Notes: generated by a model from the letters alone, not told the origin. A stretch of DNA of 38,326 bases from Bradyrhizobium sp. 1 (GCF_023073315.1 NZ_JADPJH010000010.1:296107-334432); one strand, 5' to 3'. Shown: positions 17,421 through 27,535, counted from the first letter of the stretch. Translations and numbers: made by a program.

Positions 17421-17588
17421 GAGGAATCCTCCAAAACTCTCGGAAAAGGGCTATTCGCGGTGCTTGTAGGGGGGGTGAGTGGGGAGAACAAGGCTTTTTC
17501 ACCCCCGTTTTTCCACCCCGCAAACGCCACGCTTGTCAGAACCCTCCGGGATGGACAAATTACGAGCGTCTGAGAGGAGTTACCGTCT

Positions 17589-18677
17589 GTGGCCCATCAC
17601 GATCCGATCCATCTGATCGCGCCGCGCGCAGGCCTCGCCCAGCTCAACGAGCGTTCTCGCGACATCTTTCGTCAAATTGTCGAAAGCTATCTCGCGACCG
17701 GCGAGCCGGTGGGCTCGCGCAATATCTCGCGGCTGATCGCGATGCCGCTGTCGCCGGCCTCGGTCCGCAACGTCATGGCCGATCTGGAACAGCTCGGCCT
17801 GATCTACGCGCCGCACACCTCCGCCGGCCGGCTGCCGACGGAACTCGGCCTGCGCTTCTTCGTCGACGCCCTGATGCAGGTCGGCGACCTCACCGATGCG
17901 GAGCGGCAGTCCATCCAGAGCCAGCTCACGTCCGTCGGCCAGGCACAATCGGTCGAGGCGGCGCTGGATCAGGCGTTGACGCGGCTGTCCGGTCTCACGC
18001 GGGCCGCCGCCGTGGTGCTGACGCCAAAGTCCAATGCGCGGCTGAAACACATCGAATTCGTCCGGCTGGAACCGGAAAAGGCGCTGGTGATCCTGGTCGG
18101 GGAGGACGGCCAGGTCGAAAACCGCGTGCTGTCGCTGCCCCCTGGAGTTCCCTCCTCGGCGATCACCGAGGCCGGCAATTTCCTCAATGCGCGGATTCGC
18201 GGCAGGACGCTGGCCGAAGCGCGGCTCGAGCTGGAAACGGCGCTCGGAGAGGCCCGCGCCGAGCTCGACCAGCTGACGCAGAAGGTGATTTCGGCCGGGA
18301 TCGCCAGCTGGTCCGGCGGCGAGAAAGAGGACCGCCAGCTCATCGTCCGCGGCCATGCCAATCTGCTCGAGGATTTGCATGCCCTTGAGGATCTCGAGCG
18401 CGTTCGCCTGTTGTTCGAGGATCTCGAGACCAAGCGCGGCGTGATTGACCTCTTGGGACGTGCCGAAACCGCGGAAGGCGTGCGCATCTTTATCGGTTCG
18501 GAGAACAAGCTGTTTTCCTTGTCAGGCTCCTCCACGATCATCTCGCCCTATCGAGATGCCGCCGGCCACATCGTCGGCGTTTTGGGCGTGATCGGGCCGA
18601 CGCGGCTGAATTATGCCCGTGTGATCCCGACCGTGGACTACGCCGCCCGCATCGTCAGCCGCCTTTTGGGGGGCTGA
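17589..18677 (+). CDS. hrcA: Heat-inducible transcription repressor HrcA
   Basis: The 362-aa protein is the repressor that binds CIRCE operators of chaperonin genes. An N-terminal winged helix ([77 protein letters not shown]) is followed by the GAF-like HrcA domain ending [31 protein letters not shown]. The start is GTG at 17589, nine bases after an AGGAG. It leads hrcA-grpE. I found no CIRCE sequence (TTAGCACTC-N9-GAGTGCTAA) in its own upstream region, nor before grpE or dnaK, so its targets (groESL genes in relatives) must lie elsewhere. Confidence 0.96.
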   Translation: MAHHDPIHLIAPRAGLAQLNERSRDIFRQIVESYLATGEPVGSRNISRLIAMPLSPASVRNVMADLEQLGLIYAPHTSAGRLPTELGLRFFVDALMQVGDLTDAERQSIQSQLTSVGQAQSVEAALDQALTRLSGLTRAAAVVLTPKSNARLKHIEFVRLEPEKALVILVGEDGQVENRVLSLPPGVPSSAITEAGNFLNARIRGRTLAEARLELETALGEARAELDQLTQKVISAGIASWSGGEKEDRQLIVRGHANLLEDLHALEDLERVRLLFEDLETKRGVIDLLGRAETAEGVRIFIGSENKLFSLSGSSTIISPYRDAAGHIVGVLGVIGPTRLNYARVIPTVDYAARIVSRLLGG

Positions 18678-18710
18678 CCGGCATTTCCTCCGATCACAGG
18701 CGCTTGATTT

Positions 18711-18728
18711 TCGTGCGCTTAGGCACGA
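18711..18728. promoter_or_regulatory. Palindrome TCGTGC-N6-GCACGA upstream of grpE
   Basis: TCGTGC (18711-18716) and GCACGA (18723-18728) are perfect inverted 6-base arms in the hrcA-grpE gap. A CTTG at 18703-18706 followed 17 bases later by a run containing GATAT might be a weak heat-shock promoter overlapping it. The segment CTTAGGCACGAT is shared with the rsmI upstream region (13133-13144). Confidence 0.35.
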
Positions 18729-18773
18729 TATCCGGGCCAACAATCCCTTGAGACGAGTTCGAAAAGAGAGCCG

Positions 18774-19379
18774 ATGACCGATCGAGACCGGCAGCCCGAC
18801 GACGCGACCCCGCCGACCGGCGAGCCCGTGGTGTCAAAACCCTACATCATGCCCGACGATCCCGAGCCCGGTTCGGTCGAGCTGTTGCAGAAGGAAGCCG
18901 CCGAGGCGCACGACCGCATGCTGCGGACGCTGGCCGAGATGGAGAACTTACGCAAGCGCACCGCCAAGGAGGTCGCTGACGCCAAGCTCTACGGCGTCAC
19001 CGGCTTTGCCCGTGACGTGCTCGACATCGCCGACAATCTCCAGCGCGCGCTCGATGCCGTTCCGGCCGAGGCCCGCGCCGCGGCCGATTCCGGCCTGACC
19101 GCGCTGATCGAAGGTGTCGAGCTCACCGAGCGTTCGCTGCTCAACGCGCTGGAAAAGCACGGTGTGAAGAAGCTCGATCCACAAGGCCAGAAGTTCGATC
19201 CGAACTTCCATCAGGCGATGTACGAGGTGCCCGATGCGTCGGTGCCCGCGGGCACCGTCGTGCAGGTCATGCAGGCCGGCTACACCATCGGCGAGCGCGT
19301 GCTGCGCCCGGCGCTGGTCGGTGTCGCCAAGGGCGGCGCAAAGGCCGCGGTCGCCGCGAACAGCAACGAGTCGAACTGA
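18774..19379 (+). CDS. grpE: Nucleotide exchange factor GrpE
   Basis: The 201-aa co-chaperone releases ADP from DnaK. A Pro-rich acidic N terminus precedes the long coiled-coil helix ([37 protein letters not shown]) and the beta domain with [58 protein letters not shown], the family signature. ATG 18774 follows GAGAG. It lies 96 bases after hrcA on the same strand, with dnaK-dnaJ about 2.2 kb further on. Confidence 0.97.
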   Translation: MTDRDRQPDDATPPTGEPVVSKPYIMPDDPEPGSVELLQKEAAEAHDRMLRTLAEMENLRKRTAKEVADAKLYGVTGFARDVLDIADNLQRALDAVPAEARAAADSGLTALIEGVELTERSLLNALEKHGVKKLDPQGQKFDPNFHQAMYEVPDASVPAGTVVQVMQAGYTIGERVLRPALVGVAKGGAKAAVAANSNESN

Positions 19380-19386
19380 GCGCTCT

Positions 19387-19434
19387 ACCCCTCATGGTGA
19401 GGAGGCGCGCGCCAAGAAGCGGGCTCCTCAGGAT
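19387..19434. repeat. Degenerate repeat with CCTCA-TGG-TGAGG hairpin after grpE
   Basis: CCTCA (19390-19394) and TGAGG (19398-19402) form a short hairpin, and GAGGAG further pairs with CTCCTC near 19425. It looks like a decayed copy of a CCTCATGGTGAGGAG-type repeat. It lies between the convergent ends of grpE and the nicotinamidase gene and may terminate transcription. Confidence 0.45.
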
Positions 19435-19459
19435 CAGGGTTTGGCAGTTTTCGTAGCGC

Positions 19460-20182
19460 CTACGCGCTTACCGCGATATCCGCGGACTGGATTCGCTTGA
19501 CGCCGGCCTTGGCCATATCGGCCCAGGCTTTGGCGAGCGAGCCCTGATTGTCGATGCCGCGGCAGGCGTCTTCCACCACATAGACTTCGAAACCCGCCTT
19601 GCGCGCGTCGAGCGCGGTCCAGGCGACGCAGAAATCTGTCGCCAGGCCCACGACGAAGACGCGCTTGATCTTGCGTCCCTTCAGATAGCCGGCGAGTCCC
19701 GTCGAGGTCTTGCCGTCGGCTTCGAGGAAGGCCGAATAGCTGTCGACGTCCTTGTGAAAGCCCTTGCGAATGATGAGCTCGGCGTGCGGGATCGAGAGGT
19801 CCTTCGACAGTGCCGCGCCATCGGTGCCCTGCACGCAATGGTCCGGCCATAGCACCTGCTTGCCGTAGGGAAGATCGACGGTCTCGAACGGCTTCTTGCC
19901 GGCGTGGACTGACGCAAACGAAACATGACCGGGCGTGTGCCAGTCCTGCGTCATCACCACGTTCGAAAACGCTTTTGCCATTTTGTTGATGACGGGCACC
20001 ACCTGCTCGCCTTCCTTCACGGCGAGGCTGCCGCCCGGCAGGAAGCAGTTTTGCACGTCGATCACGAGCAGCGCAGAGGTGTCGTCGGGCTTGATCGAGG
20101 CGGCTGCAAGGAGCGCGCTCGGAGTGAGGGCTACGAGAGCGCTTGTCCCAAGCGCCACCAGGATTTGTCGCCGATCCAGCAT
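19460..20182 (-). CDS. pncA: Nicotinamidase with a predicted Tat signal peptide
   Basis: The 240-aa product belongs to the isochorismatase-like hydrolases and looks like nicotinamidase, which converts nicotinamide to nicotinate for NAD salvage. Catalytic residues are recognisable: Asp 42 in LVIDVQNCF, Lys 140 in IIRKGFHKD and Cys 185 in VVGLATDFCVAWTALDA, with metal-site residues in TQDWHTPGH. The first 28 residues (MLDRRQILVALGTSALVALTPSALLAAA) are a twin-arginine-like signal peptide, so the enzyme is probably exported, unlike most cytoplasmic PncA proteins. ATG 20182 has GGGGAGG six bases upstream; an in-frame TTG at 20209 lacks support. A perfect 14-base palindrome lies 48 bases upstream. 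Confidence 0.9.
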   Translation of the reverse strand: MLDRRQILVALGTSALVALTPSALLAAASIKPDDTSALLVIDVQNCFLPGGSLAVKEGEQVVPVINKMAKAFSNVVMTQDWHTPGHVSFASVHAGKKPFETVDLPYGKQVLWPDHCVQGTDGAALSKDLSIPHAELIIRKGFHKDVDSYSAFLEADGKTSTGLAGYLKGRKIKRVFVVGLATDFCVAWTALDARKAGFEVYVVEDACRGIDNQGSLAKAWADMAKAGVKRIQSADIAVSA

Positions 20183-20229
20183 CGTTCGCCTCCCCTTAGG
20201 ATGATCCAACGGGAGAGGAGCCTAGTTCC

Positions 20230-20243
20230 GTTCGTATACGAAC
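20230..20243. promoter_or_regulatory. Perfect palindrome GTTCGTATACGAAC, putative operator
   Basis: This 14-base sequence equals its own reverse complement. It lies 48-61 bases upstream of the nicotinamidase start codon and downstream of the 313-aa gene's stop, exactly where a repressor would block a promoter. Symmetry and size suit a dimeric TetR- or GntR-like regulator; no such regulator gene is in the window. Confidence 0.55.
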
Positions 20244-20271
20244 AGAAGCCCGAAAATGCAGCCGGCTTTGG

Positions 20272-21213
20272 CTACCCCTTCGGCTGAATGCCGTCGCGCA
20301 CGGCGCGGAAGCGGGTGAAAGCCGCCAGCCACTGCTCGCGCGGGGCGCTGGCGATGATGCGGAGCGAGGCGCCGCCGCTCGAGAAGCGAATCCACTGCAC
20401 CACGGTCACGGGGATCTTGTCCTTGCCGCTGACGCCGTCGATCCGGGTCTCAAAACCCTGCTGGCCGTTGATGCGGATCGGCTCCGACATGGTGACGCGC
20501 GATTCGCGGACGCCGGGGATCTGGAGCGCCGCCTCCTGGGCGAAGCGGGCGCGGTCGTCGGCCTGCTGCGGAGTGGCGCCGATCAGGCCGAGGATCATGA
20601 ACGGCTTCGACTCATAGCCTGTGCTCTCGTCGCCGTCGGCCAGGATGATGCTGGAGCCCGGCGCCAGCGTGCGGACGTCCTTGAAGTCGGCGAGATCGGA
20701 GATCTTGAACGGCATCAGCCCGATCTGCTCGTCGGCCGACACCTGCTTGCGGGTCACGGTGCTCGCAAACATCTGCCGCACCGCCTCGTCGGTGTAGATC
20801 TTGGTCGCATTCTCGGGGATCTGCACCGCGACATAGCCGGAGAAGCCGGCGCCCGGCACGATCATCGAATAGCGCCGCACCGCCGTCTCGCCGGCCTTGC
20901 CGCTCTCGGTGGTGAAATAGGCCAGGCCCGCAGGCGTCTCGATCTTGTCCTGCTTGACGCCGGCGGTGCCGGTCGTATTGGCATTGAAGGCGCTCACGAC
21001 CTCGCCATAGGCCGCCGGCGGCAGCTCGGTGATCAGCACCTTGACGTTGCCGTCCTCGCTCTCGAAGCCCGGAAAGGTTTTTGCCGTGCTCAAGCCCACC
21101 AGCGGCACCATGCCGAGGCGCAGGCCAGGCGGGTAGACGGCGTCGGCAGCAAGGGCCGGAAGCGCTGTGGCGACGAGAAGGGCGAGCGCGGCGAGGGGGC
21201 GGATCAGCTTCAT
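20272..21213 (-). CDS. Exported protein of unknown function
   Basis: I do not recognise a named family. The 313-aa product has a clear Sec signal peptide (MKLIRPLAALALLVATALPALAADA, cleavage near 25) and no lipobox. The mature chain has no cysteine and alternates beta-rich segments (NVKVLITELPPAAYGEV; RRYSMIVPGAGFSGYVAVQIP; PVTVVQWIRFSSGGASLRIIAS), suggesting a soluble periplasmic domain. The ending SAPREQWLAAFTRFRAVRDGI resembles proteins annotated as hypothetical in rhizobia. ATG 21213 is preferred over GTG 21219. It sits upstream of the nicotinamidase gene on the same strand (89 bases apart, with a palindrome between), and is divergent from dnaK. Confidence 0.78.
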   Translation of the reverse strand: MKLIRPLAALALLVATALPALAADAVYPPGLRLGMVPLVGLSTAKTFPGFESEDGNVKVLITELPPAAYGEVVSAFNANTTGTAGVKQDKIETPAGLAYFTTESGKAGETAVRRYSMIVPGAGFSGYVAVQIPENATKIYTDEAVRQMFASTVTRKQVSADEQIGLMPFKISDLADFKDVRTLAPGSSIILADGDESTGYESKPFMILGLIGATPQQADDRARFAQEAALQIPGVRESRVTMSEPIRINGQQGFETRIDGVSGKDKIPVTVVQWIRFSSGGASLRIIASAPREQWLAAFTRFRAVRDGIQPKG

Positions 21214-21401
21214 GGGCACTCTGATTGGTTCACATTGAGGCCGTTCGATGGTCGGCCACCGGGCCGATTTGTCGCGCGAAGCAGCCTCATGGGGCTGTCC
21301 GGCCGGTCCGCCTTTTAGCCGGTTTGGATCGCCGGTAACAGGGCGGGGCAGATCAAGGTGGTGGGGGCGGGCTGAAGCCTGAACCTGTTAATAATTCATC
21401 A

Positions 21402-21483
21402 CCCGCAAGGACGGTTGAGCCCGGATATGATCTTCCAAAACCCAATGTTTTCACGGCCGAAACTTGCGTTCGGTCCTTGCGGG
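21402..21483. repeat. 11-base inverted repeat CCCGCAAGGAC / GTCCTTGCGGG around the dnaK promoter -35
   Basis: CCCGCAAGGAC (21402-21412) and GTCCTTGCGGG (21473-21483) are perfect reverse complements 60 bases apart. The right arm contains the CTTG of the putative heat-shock promoter. Looping by a regulator or coincidence are both possible. Confidence 0.55.
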
Positions 21484-21506
21484 GCCCACCCCCCCTCCTA
21501 TATGAG
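21476..21506 (+). promoter_or_regulatory. Predicted RpoH (sigma-32)-type promoter of dnaK
   Basis: CTTG (21476-21479) is followed after 17 bases by CCTATATGAG (21497-21506). This fits the CTTG plus C-rich/TATAT layout known for rhizobial sigma-32 promoters. Transcription would start near 21512, leaving a leader of roughly 95 bases before the dnaK ATG. Confidence 0.75.
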
Positions 21507-21607
21507 CGTCAACCATCGCAATATCGCGAATGTTTGATCTTAGGGGGTTCGGTTCGGGTGCCTTCTGGGCCTAGCCAACCTGCCGCAAAAACAAGGATAT
21601 CAGGACC

Positions 21608-23509
<1,902 letters not shown>

Positions 23510-23558
23510 ACCCGAAGAGGGTCATGATGCGGGCGGCTTTGACCTCACACGCGCAGTC

Positions 23559-23583
23559 GGCCTCTCCCCTCAGGGGGGAGGCC
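23559..23583 (+). terminator. GC-rich hairpin in the dnaK-dnaJ gap
   Basis: GGCCTCTCCCCT (23559-23570) and AGGGGGGAGGCC (23572-23583) form 12-base arms with one mismatch around a single base. No T-run follows. It lies 50 bases after the dnaK stop and could attenuate or protect the transcript, reducing dnaJ relative to dnaK. Confidence 0.55.
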
Positions 23584-23769
23584 TTCGTGTCGGGTTCGAC
23601 GGGGCCAGATTCTGTCGAGATCGGCCCCGTGACGATCGATCAATTCCCAGCCGTTATGCTGAACGCCGCCGTGCTGCCCTCTGCCGATCAGCGGAAGGCT
23701 GCTTATATGGTCGCGTGGCGACGTCGTTTCGCCCCGACTTGAATCGCGATTGGATAGGCCGAGACAGAC

Positions 23770-24906
23770 ATGTCCACCAAGCGCTGCTATTACGAAACCC
23801 TCGAGGTCGAACGCTCCGCCGACGATTCCGCGCTGAAATCGTCCTTCCGCAAGCTTGCGATGAAGTTTCACCCCGACCGCAATCCCGGGGATGACTCCAG
23901 CGAAGTCAAGTTCAAGGAACTCAACGAAGCCTACGAGATCCTGAAGGACAAGGACAAGCGCGCGGCCTACGACCGCTTCGGCCATGCGGCCTTCGAGCAG
24001 GGCGGCCCCGGCGGCGGCGGCGGTGCTGGCTTCGGCGCCGGCTTCGCCTCCTCCTTCTCCGACATTTTCGAGGACCTGTTCGGCATGGCCGGACAGCAGC
24101 GTGGTCGCGGCGGCCGCGAGCGCGGCGCCGACCTGCGCTACAACATGGAAATCACGCTCGAGGACGCCTTTGGCGGCAAGACCGCGCAGATCGAGATTCC
24201 GGTCTCGGTCACCTGCGAGGCCTGCTCGGGCATCGGCGCCAAGGCCGGCACCAAGCCGAAGACCTGTTCGACTTGCGGCGGCGCCGGCCGCGTGCGGCAG
24301 TCGCAGGGCTTCTTCACACTGGAACGGACCTGTCCGGGCTGCCAGGGTCGCGGCCAGATGATCGAGGACGCCTGCCCGTCCTGCTCGGGCCAGGGCCGCG
24401 TCACCCGCGAGCGGAATCTCTCGGTCAACATTCCCCCGGGTGTCGAGGACGGCACCAGGATCAGGCTCGCCAACGAGGGCGAGGCCGGGGTCCGCGGCGG
24501 CCCGCCGGGCGACCTCTACATCTTCCTCTCGCTGGCCCAGCACCAGCTGTTCCAGCGCGACGGCGCCGATCTCCATTGTCGGGTCCCGATTTCGATGGTG
24601 ACGGCGGCGCTTGGCGGGGAATTCGAGGTGCCGACCATCGACGGCGGGAAAGCCAAGGTGAAAGTGCCGGCAGGCACCCAGTCGAGCCGCCGATTCCGCA
24701 TTGCATCAAAAGGCATGCCGGTGCTGCGCTCGCGCCAGACCGGCGACATGTACGTCCAGGTCGCGGTCGAGACCCCGCAAAATCTCACCAAGAAACAGCA
24801 GGAATTGCTGGCCGAGTTCGAAAAGCTGTCCTCGGGCAATACCCAGCCGGAATCCGTGGGCTTCTTCGCCAAGGTCAAGGATCTGTTCAGCAATCGGGCC
24901 AGCTGA
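23770..24906 (+). CDS. dnaJ: Co-chaperone DnaJ (Hsp40)
   Basis: The 378-aa protein is a type I DnaJ. The J domain has KFHPDRN and [11 protein letters not shown], followed by a Gly/Phe-rich region ([28 protein letters not shown]). The zinc-binding domain has all four CxxCxGxG motifs ([32 protein letters not shown]), then the substrate domains with [25 protein letters not shown] 23770 follows GAGACAG. A CTTATAT at 23702-23708, 61 bases before the start, resembles a heat-shock -10, but the matching -35 position reads CTGC rather than CTTG, so a separate dnaJ promoter is uncertain. Confidence 0.98.
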   Translation: MSTKRCYYETLEVERSADDSALKSSFRKLAMKFHPDRNPGDDSSEVKFKELNEAYEILKDKDKRAAYDRFGHAAFEQGGPGGGGGAGFGAGFASSFSDIFEDLFGMAGQQRGRGGRERGADLRYNMEITLEDAFGGKTAQIEIPVSVTCEACSGIGAKAGTKPKTCSTCGGAGRVRQSQGFFTLERTCPGCQGRGQMIEDACPSCSGQGRVTRERNLSVNIPPGVEDGTRIRLANEGEAGVRGGPPGDLYIFLSLAQHQLFQRDGADLHCRVPISMVTAALGGEFEVPTIDGGKAKVKVPAGTQSSRRFRIASKGMPVLRSRQTGDMYVQVAVETPQNLTKKQQELLAEFEKLSSGNTQPESVGFFAKVKDLFSNRAS

Positions 24907-24994
24907 CTCGTCTTGACCGTATCGCCTTCGGCCTATACCTGTTTATGACTATTTTCTGACACGCCGCGTTCCTGCGGTCCCGTCCGGTCCTGAC

Positions 24995-25594
24995 ATGCCA
25001 TTGCCATCGTCCGCGCGTGCGTTGAAGAAGCCCCGTCTTGATGACGAGGTGCGCTTTCTCAGATCGTGGATCGAAAAGCCCCTGCACATGGGCGCGGTCA
25101 TGCCGTCGGGCAAGCTGCTCGCCCGGAAAATGGCCCATTACGTCGACGTCAATTCCGACGCACCGGTGGTCGAGCTCGGACCCGGCACCGGCGCCATCAC
25201 CTCGGCCCTGATCGAGCGCGGCGTCGACCAGAAGCGTCTCGTCCTCGTCGAATACAATCCCGGCTTCTGCGCCCTGCTGCGTGACCGCTATCCGCAGGCC
25301 AAGGTGGTGCAGGGCGATGCCTATCGCCTGCGCGACACGCTCTGGAACGTGCTGAGTGCGCCGGCTTCCGCGGTGGTCTCGGGCCTGCCGCTCGTCACGA
25401 AACCGATGCTGACGCGGCTACGGCTGATCCGCGATGCCTTCACGGCGCTCGCACCCGGCGCGCCCTTCGTCCAGTTCACCTATGCGGTGGTGCCGCCGAT
25501 CCCGAAATCGCTGCCCGGCGTGTCCACAGAGGCATCGGACCGGATCTGGATGAACCTTCCGCCGGCCCGCGTCTGGGTGTATCGCAAGGACTAA
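24995..25594 (+). CDS. pmtA: Phospholipid N-methyltransferase PmtA (phosphatidylcholine synthesis)
   Basis: The 199-aa SAM-dependent enzyme methylates phosphatidylethanolamine towards phosphatidylcholine. After a basic N terminus (ALKKPRLDDEVRFLRSWIEKPLHMGAVMPSGKLLARKMA) comes the SAM-binding motif VVELGPGTGAITSALIERG, then LVLVEYNPGFCALLRDRYP and VVSGLPLVTKPMLTRLRLI, matching the Sinorhizobium-type Pmt family. ATG 24995 is in a weak ribosome-binding context. It follows dnaJ by 88 bases on the same strand. In Bradyrhizobium japonicum PmtA is needed for normal phosphatidylcholine levels and efficient nodulation; the assignment here is by motif and by this neighbourhood. Confidence 0.9.
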   Translation: MPLPSSARALKKPRLDDEVRFLRSWIEKPLHMGAVMPSGKLLARKMAHYVDVNSDAPVVELGPGTGAITSALIERGVDQKRLVLVEYNPGFCALLRDRYPQAKVVQGDAYRLRDTLWNVLSAPASAVVSGLPLVTKPMLTRLRLIRDAFTALAPGAPFVQFTYAVVPPIPKSLPGVSTEASDRIWMNLPPARVWVYRKD

Positions 25595-25651
25595 TTCCGC
25601 CGGCATTCTCCTTTGCGCGGCGGGCTCGTTTCGCCGAACGCATGGAAGCGG

Positions 25652-26230
25652 ATGTCCGCACCCAAAATCCTGGTCATTCCCGGCTCGCTACGCACCGGCT
25701 CGCATAATGCGAAGCTGGCGGCGGTCGCCGCCCATGAATTCGCCCAGGCCGGCGTCGACATCACCCGCATCTCGCTCGCCGATTTTCCGCTGCCGATCTA
25801 CGACGGCGATCTCCAGGCCAAATCGGGCGTGCCCAAGCACGCGGTCAATCTCAAGCGGATGATCGGCACGCATCATGGCGTGTTGCTCGTCTCGCCCGAA
25901 TACAATGCCTCGGTGCCGCCGCTGCTCAAGAACGCGATCGACTGGGTCAGTCGCGTGCAGGACCCGCACGAGGCGCGCGGCGACGTCTTCCGCAACCGTA
26001 CCTTCGCGCTCGCCGGCGCCTCACAGAACAGGCTCGGCGCTGCCCGCGCGCTCCAGGCGCTCAGGCTGATCCTGACCTCCTGCCACGCCAATGTGATTGC
26101 CAGCCAGCTCACCCTCGCCTTTGCCGATCAGGCCTATGACGATATGGACAGGCTGAAGAACGAGAGCGATATCGCTTCGTTGAAGGAGCTGGTGCGGCAG
26201 TTGATCGACATTTCCCAACGCATGATGTGA
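25652..26230 (+). CDS. NADPH-dependent FMN reductase family flavoprotein
   Basis: The 192-aa product has a flavodoxin-like fold with the FMN phosphate loop PGSLRTGSHNAKLA at the N terminus and the second flavin-binding motif VSPEYNASVPPLLKNAIDWVSR, both standard for this family (chromate, azo or quinone reductases). The substrate cannot be told. I start at ATG 25652 with GGAAG just upstream; an earlier in-frame TTG at 25613 is not supported. The stop is six bases before pyrF, so the two are probably co-transcribed. Confidence 0.9.
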   Translation: MSAPKILVIPGSLRTGSHNAKLAAVAAHEFAQAGVDITRISLADFPLPIYDGDLQAKSGVPKHAVNLKRMIGTHHGVLLVSPEYNASVPPLLKNAIDWVSRVQDPHEARGDVFRNRTFALAGASQNRLGAARALQALRLILTSCHANVIASQLTLAFADQAYDDMDRLKNESDIASLKELVRQLIDISQRMM

Positions 26231-26236
26231 GGTGAC

Positions 26237-26947
26237 ATGACGCCAGCCGAAATCGCCCCGAAAGACCGTCTGATCGTTGCGCTCGATCTGCCCAGCGTCG
26301 ATGCCGCGGAGGCGATGATCGCTGGGCTCGGCGACAGCGTCACCTTCTACAAAGTCGGCTATCGGCTCGCTTATGCCGGCGGATTGCCGCTGGTCGCCAG
26401 GCTCGCCGACAAGGGCAAGAAGGTTTTTCTCGATCTCAAGCTGCACGACATCGGCAACACGGTGGCGCAGGGCGTCGAGAGCATCACCAGATTGGGCGCG
26501 ACCTTCCTCACCGTGCACGCTTATCCGCAGACGATGAAAGGCGCCGTCGAGGGCCGCGGCAGTGCGAGCCTGAAGATTCTCGCCGTCACCGTGCTGACCT
26601 CCTACAATGACGACGATCTGCACGCGGCGGGCTATCGGCTCGGCGTCTCCGAGCTGGTCGAAGCGCGCGCGCAGCAGGCGCAGGTGCTCGGCGTCGACGG
26701 CCTCGTGTCCTCGCCCGAGGAAGTCGGCAGCCTTCGCAAGATCGTCGGCCACCAGATGAGCCTCGTCACCCCCGGCATCCGCCCGGCGGGTTCGGCAACC
26801 GGCGACCAGAAGCGCATCATGACGCCGGGCCGCGCGATCGCTGCCGGCGCCGATTATCTCGTCGTCGGGCGGCCGGTGGTGGAAGCCGCCGACCCCAAGG
26901 CGATTGCAGAAGCCATCCAGGCCGAGATCGCGCAAGCACTCGGCTAA
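26237..26947 (+). CDS. pyrF: Orotidine 5'-phosphate decarboxylase
   Basis: The 236-aa TIM-barrel enzyme catalyses the last step of UMP synthesis. The first catalytic strand LIVALDLPS, the active-site motif [11 protein letters not shown] (Lys-Asp pairs), the phosphate-binding TPGIRP and the final [15 protein letters not shown] are all present. ATG 26237 follows GAGGTGAC. It lies between the FMN reductase and a DUF1330 gene on the same strand with short gaps. Confidence 0.97.
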   Translation: MTPAEIAPKDRLIVALDLPSVDAAEAMIAGLGDSVTFYKVGYRLAYAGGLPLVARLADKGKKVFLDLKLHDIGNTVAQGVESITRLGATFLTVHAYPQTMKGAVEGRGSASLKILAVTVLTSYNDDDLHAAGYRLGVSELVEARAQQAQVLGVDGLVSSPEEVGSLRKIVGHQMSLVTPGIRPAGSATGDQKRIMTPGRAIAAGADYLVVGRPVVEAADPKAIAEAIQAEIAQALG

Positions 26948-26970
26948 CCAACAACACAGGGAGAAGAACA

Positions 26971-27282
26971 ATGGCAAAAGGCTACTGGATCGGACGCGTC
27001 GATGTCAGCAATGACGAGGGCTACAAGCCCTACGCCGTCGCCAACGGTCCGATCTTCAAGAAATGGGGCGGCCGCTTCGCCGTCCGCGGCGGCAAGTTCA
27101 CCACCGTCGAAGGCTCCAGCCGCACCCGCAACGTCGTGATCGAATTCCCGGACTACGAGACCGCGATCGCCTGCTACAACTCGCCGGAATACCAGGCCAA
27201 CATCAAGGTGCGCCAGCCGCACTCCATCGCCGACCTCATCATCATCGAGGGCTATGACGGCCCGCAGCCGTCGGACGGCTGA
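26971..27282 (+). CDS. DUF1330 domain protein
   Basis: The 103-aa product is a full-length single-domain DUF1330 protein of the dimeric alpha-beta-barrel type: KGYWIGRVDVSNDEGYKPYAVANGPIFKKWGGRFAVRGGKFTTVEG, then RNVVIEFPDYETAIACYNSPEYQ. Catalytic function is unknown for the family. ATG 26971 has a GGGAGAAG 7-8 bases upstream. It is 23 bases after pyrF and is followed by a long nested inverted repeat that separates it from dapB. Confidence 0.93.
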   Translation: MAKGYWIGRVDVSNDEGYKPYAVANGPIFKKWGGRFAVRGGKFTTVEGSSRTRNVVIEFPDYETAIACYNSPEYQANIKVRQPHSIADLIIIEGYDGPQPSDG

Positions 27283-27292
27283 GGTTTTCTTT

Positions 27293-27461
27293 CTTACCCT
27301 CCCCTGGACGGGGAGGTCGATCGCGCGTAGCGCGAGCGGGGTGGGGTGGGGTGATCTCTCCACCCGGGCAGTGTTCGTCGCGGAAGCACTGTCACCCCAC
27401 CCCGCTGTGCATTTCGCTTCGCTGCATGCCCAGCGACCCTCCCCCTCCAGGGGAGGGTAAG
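27293..27461. repeat. Long nested inverted repeat between the DUF1330 gene and dapB
   Basis: Outer arms CTTACCCTCCCCTGGA (27293-27308) and TCCAGGGGAGGGTAAG (27446-27461) are perfect 16-base complements. Inner arms AGCGGGGTGGGGTG (27335-27348) and CACCCCACCCCGCT (27393-27406) are perfect 14-base complements, with CAGTG/CACTG inside. It resembles the CCTCCCC-type intergenic repeats of Bradyrhizobium and could form a large hairpin ending the upstream transcript. Confidence 0.88.
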
Positions 27462-27535
27462 CGCGATCCTGCCCGATCCCCCTCGGTTGCCGGAACTGCG
27501 TCCCCCCGCTACAACGGCCGTGAGAGGATCACACC

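Larger units (their letters stand above)
21214..21607. other. Long intergenic region carrying the dnaK promoter
   Basis: No gene is visible. The right part holds the heat-shock-type promoter and an inverted repeat (listed separately); the left part is GC-rich and presumably contains the promoter of the minus-strand exported-protein gene. No CIRCE element was found. Confidence 0.6.

Noticed and set aside
19963..19978. GTTCGAAAACGCTTTT inside the nicotinamidase gene, resembling one arm of the 54-base repeat
   Set aside because: Only one arm matches and it encodes conserved residues (KAFSNVV); no partner arm is nearby.
23524..23742. 72-aa open frame between dnaK and dnaJ
   Set aside because: It spans the hairpin and has no good ribosome binding site or family resemblance.
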